Shown here: in pieces, positions 1 to 7,908 of the stretch
How the letters are laid out: the number at the start of each line of letters is the position of its first letter
Numbering within the stretch: position 1 is the stretch's first letter
From: Anaerolineae bacterium
GTDB taxonomy: Bacteria; Chloroflexota; Anaerolineae; Aggregatilineales; UBA3940
Assembly (NCBI GenBank): GCA_016926255.1
Contig: JAFGOY010000005.1
Span: 62,001 to 126,000 of the forward strand
DNA: 64,000 nucleotides
Reading direction: 5' to 3'
The notes under the pieces: generated by a model
Databases searched by the model: none
Seen by the model: the letters and a program-made list of their open reading frames with translations, nothing else
Told to the model about the DNA's origin: nothing
Position numbers and translations under genes: made by a program

Positions 1-1
1 A

Positions 2-262
2 AACAACAAGGGGCCGCTTTCGTTGAACCGGTTGGCCGATCAATTCGATGTCAGCCGGGGGATGCTCGAAGATATGCTCCAGTTCTGGGTGCGGAAAGGC
101 AGGCTCAGGGTGATCGAGGCGGGAGCGGAGGTCGATTGTTCGTGCTGTGCTGCCAGGGCTGGCTGCCCGCTGGTGGCAAAGATGCCCAGACGCTACGAAA
201 TCGTCGACAGCAATTCGAACGCCGGTACGGAGAACTGCTGCGAGTATCAGCAGCCGGAATGA
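2..262 (+). CDS. FeoC-like iron-transport regulator (5' partial)
   Basis: The reading frame is already open at the window edge, so the true start lies upstream; the first visible residues run into a winged-helix segment (LSLNRLADQFDVSRGMLEDM) followed by VRKGRL, as in FeoC-type proteins. A cysteine group, CSCCAARAGC, follows at the place where FeoC proteins carry a putative Fe-S or metal-binding motif. FeoC proteins are small cytoplasmic partners or regulators of the FeoB ferrous iron transporter, so feoB and feoA probably lie just outside the window. A DtxR-type repressor begins 11 bp downstream and is probably co-transcribed. An internal TTG at 23 could be taken as a start but would cut the helix-turn-helix. 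Family assignment is by motif only. Confidence 0.75.
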   Translation, partial: NNKGPLSLNRLADQFDVSRGMLEDMLQFWVRKGRLRVIEAGAEVDCSCCAARAGCPLVAKMPRRYEIVDSNSNAGTENCCEYQQPE

Positions 263-272
263 GGAAGAAATC

Positions 273-926
273 ATGATCAGGTCTGAAAGTACCGAGATGT
301 ATCTGAAGACGATCCTTGAATTAGGCACCGGTAAAGAACCGGTCGCCATCTCGCAGGTCGCCGAACGCTGGGGGGTGACGCCTGTTTCGGCCAACGAGAT
401 GATCAAGCGGCTGGCCGAATACGGCATGATCCGCCACGAGCCGTACAAGGGCGTATCTCTAACCGAAACCGGCCTTCGCCAGGCGACCAACATCCTGCGG
501 CGGCACCGCCTCTGGGAGCGCCTGCTGGTCGATCACCTGGGCGTCGACTGGGCAGAATCCCATGATGCCGCCTGTCAACTCGAACATGCCACCGCCGAAG
601 CGGTCACCACGGCGCTCGACGCATTCCTTGGCCATCCGACAACCTGTCCACACGGCAACCCGATCCCTGATCCCGGCCAGCCTGTGAACGAGGCAGAGAC
701 TCGCCCCCTCAGCACGCTGGAGATCGGGCAGCAGGCGACGATCATCTGCATTCACCCGGAAGAAACCGCGCTGCTAAACTACCTTGCCGAACATGGAATC
801 TATCCTCAACGCACCGTCGAAGTGGAAGAGATCGCTCCCCTGGATGGGCCGCTCACTGTGCGGGTCGGGGAGCAGCGTACGGTCATCGGGCGGGAAGCGG
901 CCAGCCGCGTTCACGTCGCAGTCTAA
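273..926 (+). CDS. DtxR/MntR-family metal-dependent repressor with FeoA-like C-terminal domain
   Basis: This 217-residue protein has the three parts of a DtxR-family regulator: an N-terminal winged helix (about residues 1-65, with QVAERWGVTPVSANEMIKRL as the recognition region), a dimerisation and metal-binding helical domain (about 66-140, with RHRLWERLL and ACQLEHA supplying typical His, Glu and Cys ligands), and an SH3-like FeoA domain (about 148-217). Such proteins bind DNA when loaded with Fe2+ or Mn2+ and repress metal uptake genes. The ATG at 273 was chosen because GAGGAAG lies 5 bp upstream; the frame stays open to 147, but that region overlaps the upstream gene in another frame. Position directly after the FeoC-like gene suggests it controls the Feo locus. 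Confidence 0.9.
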   Translation: MIRSESTEMYLKTILELGTGKEPVAISQVAERWGVTPVSANEMIKRLAEYGMIRHEPYKGVSLTETGLRQATNILRRHRLWERLLVDHLGVDWAESHDAACQLEHATAEAVTTALDAFLGHPTTCPHGNPIPDPGQPVNEAETRPLSTLEIGQQATIICIHPEETALLNYLAEHGIYPQRTVEVEEIAPLDGPLTVRVGEQRTVIGREAASRVHVAV

Positions 927-941
927 AAGCCGATTCGCCGT

Positions 942-1505
942 TTAAGCCCGGTCATCACAAACATGGGTGGGCGTGATCTCAGCGCCGCACTGCACGCAGT
1001 ATTTCGAACGCGGCAGCGGATCGCCACAGTGCGAACAGTGGCGGGGCATCAACAGGTGCGGGGGGCAGGCGTGTGGGGCTGGTTCGCTCCGGCAGATATG
1101 CGGTGGCGTGATCTCCATTCCACACTTTGTGCAGAATTGTTTCCCCGGCAGCAGTTCCTTGCATGACGGGCAGCGCTGGAGCTTCATCGAGGGGCAAACG
1201 TGTACCGGGTCGGCACGGTGAACGTGAGTCGCGGGTGCTGCCGAACAGTGATGCGACGGAGTGATCTCCTCGCCGCAGGTTTCACAGTACTGTTTTACCG
1301 GCAGCAGTTGGCCGCAGTCAAGGCAGCGGCCCGGCGCGGGCTGAGGCGGGCAGACATGCGGGAGCGGTCTGGGTGCGCAGACATGCGGCGGCGAAATCTC
1401 CTCACCGCACGTTTCACAGTAGACCGGGGGTGAGATCGATTCGCCACACAGGGAGCAGGTTTGCGCCGAACGTGGCAAACAGTGGTGTTCGACCGGCTTT
1501 TCCAT
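942..1505 (-). CDS. Zinc-ribbon protein with four tandem Cys/His repeats
   Basis: The 187-residue product is almost entirely four copies of a unit of about 38 residues: H-x-C, a spacer of 7-9, C-x2-C, about 9 residues, C-x2-C, then a conserved ITP-x-H-x-C (examples CETCGEEITPSHHC and CTKCGMEITPPHIC). Each copy therefore offers two CxxC knuckles plus extra Cys and His, typical of zinc binding. I do not recognise a named family and no function can be assigned. The ATG at 1505 is preferred over a GTG at 1535 because GAGGAA precedes it at normal spacing. The gene converges on the DtxR gene with a gap of 15 bp. It could be a metal-storage, scaffold or nucleic-acid-binding protein. Confidence 0.75.
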   Translation of the reverse strand: MEKPVEHHCLPRSAQTCSLCGESISPPVYCETCGEEISPPHVCAPRPLPHVCPPQPAPGRCLDCGQLLPVKQYCETCGEEITPSHHCSAAPATHVHRADPVHVCPSMKLQRCPSCKELLPGKQFCTKCGMEITPPHICRSEPAPHACPPHLLMPRHCSHCGDPLPRSKYCVQCGAEITPTHVCDDRA

Positions 1506-1605
1506 CAGGTATTCCTCTTCGTGAGTGTGCTTCACAGATCAATACGCACCGGCACCCGGAATTGTTTCACAAACAAGTTGGCATAGAAACAACATGGCGA
1601 TCTTT

Positions 1606-1630
1606 AGCCCGGCGGCTTCAGCCCCGGGCT
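1606..1630. repeat. Dispersed palindromic repeat, copy 1
   Basis: Imperfect palindrome with arms AGCCCGG and CCGGGCT around a GGCTTCAG-type core. Near-identical elements occur at 7393-7414 (inverted) and 9298-9322, always between genes. Confidence 0.7.
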
Positions 1631-1660
1631 TTGTTAGCCTTCATACACTGGAACCCGGAA

Positions 1661-1690
1661 TTGTTGCAGAGCGCACCGGTACGGTATTAT
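1661..1690 (+). promoter_or_regulatory. Promoter of mutY (predicts a leaderless mRNA)
   Basis: TTGTTG (1661-1666) and TATTAT (1685-1690) are separated by 18 bp. Transcription would begin at about 1697, one base before the mutY ATG at 1698, and there is no Shine-Dalgarno sequence upstream of that ATG. Start-site position is inferred. Confidence 0.5.
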
Positions 1691-1697
1691 CACCCCT

Positions 1698-2798
1698 ATG
1701 ATTGATCCTTCGCCACTCCACACCGCGCTGATCGCCTGGTTCAAAACCCATCGAGAAGACCTCCCCTGGCGGCATACCGGTGATCCTTATGCCGTATGGG
1801 TATCCGAGATCATGCTCCAGCAGACCCAGGTCGCCACCGTGATCCCCTATTTCGAGCAGTTCATGGCGCAGTTTCCAACCGTCGAGGCGCTTGCCGCCGC
1901 CCCGCTCGACAAGGTACTCAAGCAGTGGGAGGGATTGGGCTACTACAGCCGCGCCCGGAACCTGCACCGAGCCGCCCGGATGGTGGTCGAGCAGTTCGGC
2001 GGAAAGCTCCCGGCGAATGTCGTCGAGTTGGAGAAACTGCCCGGCATCGGGCTGTACACGGCAGGAGCGATCGGGAGTCTGGCCTTTGGCCTCGACGTGC
2101 CCGTCGTCGACGGCAATATCATACGAGTCCTCACCCGGCTGTATAATATCGAAGACGACATTACACAGTCGGCCACCCGGCGCGAATTATGGAACCTTGC
2201 CGGGGAGATCGTCCCGACGGGGCAGGCGGCTTCATGGAACGAAGGGTTGATGGAACTGGGGCGGCGAATCTGCATGCCGCGCAGCCCCGACTGCGAAAAC
2301 TGTCCGCTGATCGATCACTGTGAGGCGCACCAGCGAAACGTCCAGCACGAGCGCCCGGTGCGATCCGCTCGAAAAGCGGTACCCCACGTCGACGTGACGG
2401 CGGCGGTCATCCGAGAGAACGATGGGAAAGTGCTGATCGCCCAGCGCAGGGAAGACGATATGCTGGGCGGCCTGTGGGAATTTCCCGGCGGTAAACGCGA
2501 AAAGGGCGAATCCCTCGAAGGATGCCTCCGGCGCGAAATCCGCGAGGAACTGGGGATCGAGATCGTGGTTGGGCAGCAGCTAACGACGATCAAACATGCT
2601 TACACGCATTTCAAGATCACACTCCACGTATTCGAATGCCGCCGCACGAACGGCGAACCACAGGCCATCGAATGTGCTGACTGGGCCTGGGCTACACTCG
2701 ACGAACTTGATCGCTACGCCTTCCCGGTCACCGATCAGAAGATCATCGCCACATTGCGCGATGGCAGCGGTCAGTTTAGTATGGATTTGTCAACGTAA
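1698..2798 (+). CDS. mutY: A/G-specific adenine DNA glycosylase MutY
   Basis: MutY removes adenine mispaired with 8-oxoguanine in base-excision repair. The N-terminal HhH-GPD domain shows the catalytic Glu37 (SEIMLQQTQV), the helix-hairpin-helix LPGIGLYTAGAIGS, and the catalytic Asp138 in VPVVDGNIIRVLTR. A [4Fe-4S] cluster site C-x6-C-x2-C-x5-C is complete (Cys192, 199, 202, 208). The C-terminal domain (about 235-350) is the NUDIX-like 8-oxoG reader and here keeps a NUDIX-box-like GGKREKGESLEGCLRREI stretch. Length (366 aa) is normal. No ribosome-binding site precedes the ATG; the promoter spacing suggests a leaderless transcript. The next gene starts 16 bp downstream with its own Shine-Dalgarno sequence. 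Confidence 0.97.
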   Translation: MIDPSPLHTALIAWFKTHREDLPWRHTGDPYAVWVSEIMLQQTQVATVIPYFEQFMAQFPTVEALAAAPLDKVLKQWEGLGYYSRARNLHRAARMVVEQFGGKLPANVVELEKLPGIGLYTAGAIGSLAFGLDVPVVDGNIIRVLTRLYNIEDDITQSATRRELWNLAGEIVPTGQAASWNEGLMELGRRICMPRSPDCENCPLIDHCEAHQRNVQHERPVRSARKAVPHVDVTAAVIRENDGKVLIAQRREDDMLGGLWEFPGGKREKGESLEGCLRREIREELGIEIVVGQQLTTIKHAYTHFKITLHVFECRRTNGEPQAIECADWAWATLDELDRYAFPVTDQKIIATLRDGSGQFSMDLST

Positions 2799-2814
2799 GA
2801 ATTGAGGAGCCTCA

Positions 2815-3729
2815 ATGGCCGGTTCACTTCCCCTGAGTGTTATGATGGTCGCCAGGAATGCCGCCGACGGTATTCCCGATACGCTTGAGAGTCTCCGCGC
2901 GCAGACCTTTACCGATTACGAACTGGTCATTGTCGACGACGCTTCGAAAGATCGCACGCCCGATCTGCTCAAAAAGACCCGCTGGCCGAGGATGCGCATC
3001 CACCGGAACACCGAACCGAAAGGCGAGGCCGCTTCGCTCAATACCGCGATCAAACTGGCCCAGGCCGAGATCGTCGCCTTCCACCGACCCTGGGACACAT
3101 CCGACCCGGAGCGCCTCGAGAAGCAGTTAGCCGTTCTCTCCCGGCGGAAGGATGTCGCGGCGGTCGGCTCGGATGTCGATCTCGTCGACCGGGAGGGCCG
3201 CCCGCTTCTCCAGCATACCTGCCCGACCCAGGCGCAGCGGATCGCCGACATGCTGTTCGAATCGAACTGCTACAGGCTCGGCGCGGTGATGGCCCGCAAG
3301 GATGCAATCGAAGAAGTCGGCGGATTCCGCGAGGCGTTGAATCTCGGCGCGGATTACGATCTATGGTTCCACCTGTCCGAAACCTACAAGCTGGCGAACA
3401 GCCCCAGCCCGCTCTACCGGATCACCTTTAGCTCGCAGATGCCGGAGGTTGCCCACCACGCCCAGGTGGAAGCCTACACCGCGCTGGCCCGTCGTTTGGC
3501 CGAAGAACGCGACACACACGGTGAGGAGAAAACTAACTTCGAACAGGCAGCGGCATCGATCAGCGCCCACTTTGAGGGGATGGGGATCGTCACCCGGCGC
3601 AAACAGCAAGCCGCCAATTACCTGTATTGGGCCAGACGGCTGCAAGCCGAAGGCCCCCATAACGACCGCTACGCCCAGGCGTTGATCGCCCGTGCCCGCG
3701 CCGCCTGGCCTTTTATCCAGATCGACTGA
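2815..3729 (+). CDS. Family 2 glycosyltransferase with altered DXD region
   Basis: Residues 1-200 show a GT-A fold glycosyltransferase of family 2: SVMMVARNAADGIPDTLESL, then YELVIVDDASKDRT and later GGFREALNLGADYDLW, the usual acceptor-site region. These enzymes transfer a sugar from a nucleotide donor to glycan or lipid acceptors at the cytoplasmic face. The segment that normally reads DADD before x-PERLEKQ is HRPWDTSDPERLEKQ, so the metal-binding DXD is missing or displaced. The last 90 residues are an unassigned helical extension. GAGGAG lies 5 bp upstream of the ATG, and mutY ends 16 bp before it. Donor and acceptor are unknown. Confidence 0.85.
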   Translation: MAGSLPLSVMMVARNAADGIPDTLESLRAQTFTDYELVIVDDASKDRTPDLLKKTRWPRMRIHRNTEPKGEAASLNTAIKLAQAEIVAFHRPWDTSDPERLEKQLAVLSRRKDVAAVGSDVDLVDREGRPLLQHTCPTQAQRIADMLFESNCYRLGAVMARKDAIEEVGGFREALNLGADYDLWFHLSETYKLANSPSPLYRITFSSQMPEVAHHAQVEAYTALARRLAEERDTHGEEKTNFEQAAASISAHFEGMGIVTRRKQQAANYLYWARRLQAEGPHNDRYAQALIARARAAWPFIQID

Positions 3730-3745
3730 TCCAGGTACACCGCCG

Positions 3746-4621
3746 ATGACCACACTTGCCCAGACTCCAACCCCGCTTGTCGAATCAGATTACGAGTATC
3801 TCTCGAACCTGCTCCGCCGGTCTCAGCGCTGCCATATCCACCTGGATTGGCGTGATATCGAGCAGTGGTTTGACTCGGCTGACCTGTGCTGCCGGGCAAC
3901 CCGACAAAACGGGCTGGTCGAATCGTTCATCGGCGCGACGATCCACACGCCTGCCAGCCAACCATCGGAGCGGGTCGCCTGGCTGCGCTTCATCCTCCCC
4001 TCATCGATCATTGGCCGCGCCGCGCAGATCGATACATTATGGGAAGTGATTCGCACCGAACTGCGAACCGGGCAGGTCAGGCAGATCGCCGCGCTGAGCT
4101 TCGAACCCTGGACGGCTGCCCTGCTGGAGAAGTGGGGATTTACCGAAACGAACGCGATCATCACGCTGCGGAGGAAAGGCGGCCCCCTTCCTCCGCCGAT
4201 ATCCCCGCCACTGACGATCCGCGAGGCGACCACCACCAACGATCTCGATCAGGTCGCTTATATCGACGAGGAAGCGTTCAGCCCACTGTGGCAGTACAGC
4301 CGGGCGACGCTCGGTGTCGCCTGGCGCTACGCCGCGACCTGCACCCTCCTCGAAAAAGACGGGCAGCCTGTCGGCTACCAGCTTTCCACGATGTACCAGT
4401 CCGACGGGCACCTGGCACGGCTGGCCGTCCTGCCCGCCGAACAGGGTCAGGGTTTCGGAGGGATGCTGGTCGGGGCGATGCTGCGAATCTTCAAGGCACG
4501 CGGCATCGACATCATCACGGTGAATACCCAGCGCGATAATGTCGGGTCACGCAAAGTTTACGAAAAACTGGGATTCGAATCGTGGGGCAGCGACGTGCCG
4601 GTCTGGACGCTCGACCTGTAA
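3746..4621 (+). CDS. GNAT-family N-acetyltransferase (double GNAT)
   Basis: The protein has two GNAT-like halves. The C-terminal half (about 165-291) is complete, with the acetyl-CoA pyrophosphate loop in LAVLPAEQGQGFGGMLVGAM and the terminal NVGSRKVYEKLGFESWG motif. The N-terminal half (about 10-150) has recognisable ends (ALLEKWGFTETNAIITLRRK) but no clear Q/R-x2-G-x-G/A loop and may be inactive. Such enzymes acetylate amines of small molecules or proteins; the substrate is unknown. The ATG at 3746 was chosen over an upstream in-frame start at 3692 that would overlap the glycosyltransferase gene. The stop lies 6 bp from that of the convergent cyclase gene. Confidence 0.85.
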   Translation: MTTLAQTPTPLVESDYEYLSNLLRRSQRCHIHLDWRDIEQWFDSADLCCRATRQNGLVESFIGATIHTPASQPSERVAWLRFILPSSIIGRAAQIDTLWEVIRTELRTGQVRQIAALSFEPWTAALLEKWGFTETNAIITLRRKGGPLPPPISPPLTIREATTTNDLDQVAYIDEEAFSPLWQYSRATLGVAWRYAATCTLLEKDGQPVGYQLSTMYQSDGHLARLAVLPAEQGQGFGGMLVGAMLRIFKARGIDIITVNTQRDNVGSRKVYEKLGFESWGSDVPVWTLDL

Positions 4622-4627
4622 GACAGT

Positions 4628-5647
4628 CTACTTATCCTCACCCAAAACCTGGAAGCGGTTGACAATCACCGGCTCGTCGAACCCCTTGATAGCAACCTTC
4701 GCCGCCTCGACCGGGTAGTTGGTCAACAGTTCTTCGACCCCCGGCTCGTCAAAAACCGGCTGGGAGATCGTCACGTTGCCCGGCAGCGAAATCCCCTCGA
4801 TGCGCGAAGCGAGGTTTACCGTCTGTCCGAAATAATCGAGCCGGTCGTTGAGAGTGACCATAATCGTCGGCCCGGCGTGGATTCCGGCCTTGAGCACCAG
4901 GCAGTCGTCCGGCGGTAGATTATTGCGCTCGTTGAAATCGGCCAGCCGGATATGGCCGTCCAGCGCAGCTTTCAGCGCGTGCAGGCCATCGGTAAAGGCG
5001 GCCATGATCCCGTCGCCGATCGTTTTGACCACCGAGCCGCCGTTCTCGTTGATCGCTCCGGTCAGCACATCATAATGATCGCGCACCAGGTGATAGGCAC
5101 GCGGGTCGCCCCGGCGGGCGTAGAGCGCCGTGCTGCCGCTCAGGTCGGTGAACAGCAGCCCGACCCGGCGCACTTCGAGGCTCTGGCCGGGTGGCAGCGG
5201 TTGATTCTGCGCCCAATCGCGGAAGGTCTGCTGGGTGAGCAGTTCGTGCCCGGTCGTCGGCTCGAAATTCCGGACGATCTCGGCACGGTAGTCGGGGTCG
5301 GCGGCCGCGCCGGAGAGCCGCCGCAGCGCCGGGTGTACCGAAAAAGTCACCAGCACATCTTCGTCAAGATGGGGGCCAAACACATTCCCGCAGGCTTTGC
5401 AGGTGACGTCGCCCTCCGGCACGGTTTCAAGTGAATCGGCAAAATGATCCTGCATCTTGCAGGCCGGGCACTCGATATCCCAGTGCAGCGCCACGTCGCC
5501 CAGCAGCATCGACTCCGCCAGAAGGTCGAGCATCGTGCGATGATCGGTATGGATACTATCGGCGATCTGGCGTGGATAGGCGTGGTACACCGCTCGCTCA
5601 TCGGCATTCAACAGATAATCACGGAGATGTTCACGTGTGAGTGCCAT
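4628..5647 (-). CDS. Class III adenylate/guanylate cyclase with N-terminal zinc ribbon
   Basis: Residues 160-330 form a class III nucleotide cyclase domain that would make cAMP or cGMP. Both metal-binding aspartates are visible (Asp168 in LLFTDLSGST and Asp212 in TIGDGIMAAF), as is the transition-state Asn/Arg pair in VNLASRIE. The N-terminal 155 residues contain a CPAC (60-63) / CKAC (83-86) zinc ribbon and a region with no known catalytic motif, perhaps a regulatory module. There are no membrane segments, so it should be cytoplasmic. It has its own promoter (5696-5725), stands alone between convergent and divergent neighbours, and uses GGGAGG upstream of the ATG. Nucleotide specificity cannot be told from motifs alone. 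Confidence 0.9.
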   Translation of the reverse strand: MALTREHLRDYLLNADERAVYHAYPRQIADSIHTDHRTMLDLLAESMLLGDVALHWDIECPACKMQDHFADSLETVPEGDVTCKACGNVFGPHLDEDVLVTFSVHPALRRLSGAAADPDYRAEIVRNFEPTTGHELLTQQTFRDWAQNQPLPPGQSLEVRRVGLLFTDLSGSTALYARRGDPRAYHLVRDHYDVLTGAINENGGSVVKTIGDGIMAAFTDGLHALKAALDGHIRLADFNERNNLPPDDCLVLKAGIHAGPTIMVTLNDRLDYFGQTVNLASRIEGISLPGNVTISQPVFDEPGVEELLTNYPVEAAKVAIKGFDEPVIVNRFQVLGEDK

Positions 5648-5695
5648 AGGCCATCCCTCCCGGCAAAACCCGATCAGAGACGTGCGTCTTTTGCT

Positions 5696-5725
5696 ATTGT
5701 ATCATCACCACGATTCACACCACAA
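5696..5725 (-). promoter_or_regulatory. Promoter of the cyclase gene
   Basis: On the minus strand TTGTGG (5725-5720) is followed after 18 bp by TACAAT (5701-5696), with an extended -10 TGA just before it. It lies about 50 bp upstream of the cyclase ATG. Confidence 0.6.
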
Positions 5726-5791
5726 TCGGGATCGAAAACAGGCGTGTTTCAAGTTGGTGGGTTCACTCACAAAACTGAAACATACCCATCG

Positions 5792-5823
5792 AAAACAGGC
5801 CGCTCGCTGACAGCGAACGGCCT
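5792..5823 (-). terminator. Rho-independent terminator of the cysM-moeZ operon
   Basis: A 12-bp stem (5797-5808 with 5812-5823, one wobble on the minus-strand RNA) with a 3-nt loop is followed on the minus strand by GTTTTCG. It lies 24 bp past the moeZ stop. Confidence 0.75.
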
Positions 5824-5846
5824 GCCGAAGTGTCAAACGGCGGTTG

Positions 5847-7040
5847 TCAGTAGATGGGCAAAGCCCGGTCGATGTCCTCCGCCCAGGCATTGATCCCGCC
5901 CACCATGTTGACCACCCGCTCGTAGCCATGCTCCTTGAGCTGCATCACCACGTCCGCGCTGCGACCGCCCGTCTTGCAATAGACGACGATGTCGCGGGCC
6001 GTATCCAGTTCGCCGAGATGCTCAAGAATGTCGGCTTTGGGGATGTGGTGAGTCGCCCGGTCGATGTCGGAGATTGCCCACTCGTGCGGCTCGCGCACGT
6101 CCAGCAGGATGAAATCATCGCCCGCATCCAGCCGCGCCTTGACCTCTTCCACGTCGATAGCCGGGGCCAACGCCTCGTTTTCGCTGGTAAACTCGCTGTG
6201 ATCGTGACCAGGCATCCCGCAGAACTGCTCGTAATCGATCAATTCGGTCACGGTCGGGTTTTCGCCGCAAACCGGGCAGTCGGGGTTCTTACGCAGTTTG
6301 ACCGTATCGAAGCGCATGGCGAGCGCGTCGTAGAGCATCAGCCGCCCGACCAGCGGTTCACCGATCCCCAGGATGACCTTAATCGTCTCGGTTGCCTGGA
6401 TCGCGCCAATCGTTCCCGGCAGCACTCCCAACACGCCGCCTTCGGCGCAGCTTGGCACCAATCCGGGCGGCGGCGGCTCCGGGAAGAGGCAGCGATAACA
6501 CGGGCCGATCCGCGCATCGAAGACCGTCGCCTGCCCCTCGAACCGAAAGATACTCCCGTAAACGTTGGGCTTGCCGAGCAGCACACACGCATCGTTGACT
6601 AAATACCGGGTCGGGAAGTTGTCCGTCCCATCGACGATCACGTCATAACCGGCAAACAGGTCGAGCGCGTTTTCACTCGTCAGCGGTTCGTTGTACGTTT
6701 CGACCTCGATATGCGGGTTGATGTCGAGCAGGCGATCTTTTGCGCTGTCGAGCTTGGACCGCCCGATATCCTTCGTCCCGTGGATCACCTGCCGCTGTAG
6801 GTTCGAGGCGTCGACCACGTCGTAATCGACCAGCCCGATCCGTCCCACGCCCGCCGCCGCGAGGTACATTGCCAGCGGCGATCCCAGGCCGCCCGCGCCG
6901 ATGATCAGCACGCTGGCGGCTTTCAGCTTTCGCTGCCCGTCCATGCCCACTTCGGGCATGATCAGGTGGCGGCTGTAGCGGGAGATTTCGTCGTGGCTCA
7001 GTGCCACGCCGGACGGTGCAGCTTGCTTTGCAATTGTCAT
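5847..7040 (-). CDS. moeZ: MoeZ-like sulfur-carrier adenylyltransferase/sulfurtransferase
   Basis: This E1-like enzyme activates the C-terminal GG of a ubiquitin-like sulfur carrier with ATP and then loads sulfur onto it. The ThiF/MoeB domain (about 15-255) has the nucleotide loop GAGGLGSP, DGTDNFPTRY, a catalytic-Cys segment PSCAEGGVLG and the two zinc knuckles CYRC and CPVC. A C-terminal rhodanese domain (about 295-397) carries the persulfide cysteine in YCKTGGRSA. The fusion matches mycobacterial MoeZ. GGGAGGAACG sits just before the ATG, 12 bp after the sulfur-carrier stop, so the two are translationally neighbouring. It is the last gene of the operon and is followed by a terminator. Confidence 0.93.
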   Translation of the reverse strand: MTIAKQAAPSGVALSHDEISRYSRHLIMPEVGMDGQRKLKAASVLIIGAGGLGSPLAMYLAAAGVGRIGLVDYDVVDASNLQRQVIHGTKDIGRSKLDSAKDRLLDINPHIEVETYNEPLTSENALDLFAGYDVIVDGTDNFPTRYLVNDACVLLGKPNVYGSIFRFEGQATVFDARIGPCYRCLFPEPPPPGLVPSCAEGGVLGVLPGTIGAIQATETIKVILGIGEPLVGRLMLYDALAMRFDTVKLRKNPDCPVCGENPTVTELIDYEQFCGMPGHDHSEFTSENEALAPAIDVEEVKARLDAGDDFILLDVREPHEWAISDIDRATHHIPKADILEHLGELDTARDIVVYCKTGGRSADVVMQLKEHGYERVVNMVGGINAWAEDIDRALPIY

Positions 7041-7052
7041 CGTTCCTCCCGC

Positions 7053-7322
7053 TCATCCACCGGCTATGGATGGGATGATCATCAACCGGTCGTCCTCTTT
7101 GACCGGTGTATCGACTCCATCCAGGAAGCGAATGTCTTCCTCACCAATGAAAACGTTGACGAAGCTTCGCAGTTTGCCATCGGTAAAAAGGTGTTTTTCC
7201 AGCGCGGGGTATTGACCGGCCAGATCGCGCAGCCCCTCGTCGACGGTTCTCCCGCTGATCGTGACATGCTCATTGCCATCGGTATAGGCTCGCAGCGGGG
7301 CCGGTATTCGTATACTTGCCAT
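7053..7322 (-). CDS. cysO: CysO-like ubiquitin-fold sulfur carrier (MoaD/ThiS family)
   Basis: An 89-residue beta-grasp protein with the diagnostic C-terminal Gly-Gly (RLMIIPSIAGG), which would be adenylated and thiocarboxylated by the MoeZ-like enzyme encoded 12 bp downstream. In Mycobacterium tuberculosis the equivalent CysO thiocarboxylate donates sulfur to CysM. The flanking cysM, JAMM hydrolase and moeZ favour CysO over MoaD or ThiS. The ATG at 7322 was chosen over an upstream in-frame ATG at 7373 because GGAGGAG precedes it at 6-7 nt. The 145 bp separating it from the JAMM gene contain a copy of the dispersed palindrome, so an additional promoter there is possible. Confidence 0.88.
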   Translation of the reverse strand: MASIRIPAPLRAYTDGNEHVTISGRTVDEGLRDLAGQYPALEKHLFTDGKLRSFVNVFIGEEDIRFLDGVDTPVKEDDRLMIIPSIAGG

Positions 7323-7392
7323 AGTTTGTCTCCTCCAATAATCCACTACCAGTAAACTGTCGTTATGCTGCACAGGTGGGAGGTATACATTT

Positions 7393-7414
7393 CCCGGCGC
7401 TGAAGCACCGGGCT
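7393..7414. repeat. Dispersed palindromic repeat, copy 2 (inverted)
   Basis: Read on the minus strand it gives AGCCCGGTGCTTCAGCGCCGG, matching the copies at 1606 and 9298. It lies between the JAMM and CysO-like genes. A run rich in pyrimidine CTTTGCG repeats (about 7418-7465) follows. Confidence 0.65.
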
Positions 7415-7467
7415 AAGTTCCCTTTTTCTTTTCCTTTGCGCCCTTTGCGATCTCTGCGGTTTGCTCT

Positions 7468-7902
7468 TTACCCCACAATCACCAGCCGATCCTCGTCGAA
7501 GCATTCGCGCCCCTCGCGCAGCCGCCACGCCTGGGTGATCGCCGCCTTACCCGCCTGCACCGATGTGATCAGGTAGGCGAAATGTGGCAGCGCATGGTCA
7601 CGGTCGAACACGCTGGGTGACGATGGATGGTCGGGGTGAGAATGAAACACCCCCACCAGGTCGATCCCCTGTTTCGCCGCTTCCAGTTCGGCCCGCAGGT
7701 AGTCCTTTTGACTCAGTTCGTAGCGATTGTATTGTGCCTCAGTTTCGCGTTTATTCTCGACCGGCAGCACCACTTCGATCAGCAGCGTATCGGGGTCCGG
7801 TATGTGCCCCAGAAGAAAGCCCGCCCCCTCGTTCGGATAGGTCGATTCGCCGTGCGCCTCAATCGTCGTGAGTTGTTCGGTCGTCAGCCGGATGATCATC
7901 AT
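7468..7902 (-). CDS. mec: JAMM/MPN+ metallohydrolase (Mec-like CysO-cysteine peptidase)
   Basis: The 144-residue protein carries a full JAMM zinc site: an upstream Glu in NEGAGFLLG and H-S-H-P followed by S-P-S-x-F-D (FHSHPDHPSSPSVFD). In the mycobacterial pathway Mec releases cysteine from the CysO-cysteine adduct formed by CysM. The gene begins 6 bp after the cysM stop and shares the operon with the sulfur carrier, which supports that role rather than a general deubiquitinase-like one. Length is typical for bacterial Mec proteins. The double ATG at the start leaves a one-codon uncertainty. Confidence 0.9.
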   Translation of the reverse strand: MMIIRLTTEQLTTIEAHGESTYPNEGAGFLLGHIPDPDTLLIEVVLPVENKRETEAQYNRYELSQKDYLRAELEAAKQGIDLVGVFHSHPDHPSSPSVFDRDHALPHFAYLITSVQAGKAAITQAWRLREGRECFDEDRLVIVG

Positions 7903-7908
7903 TCGCGG

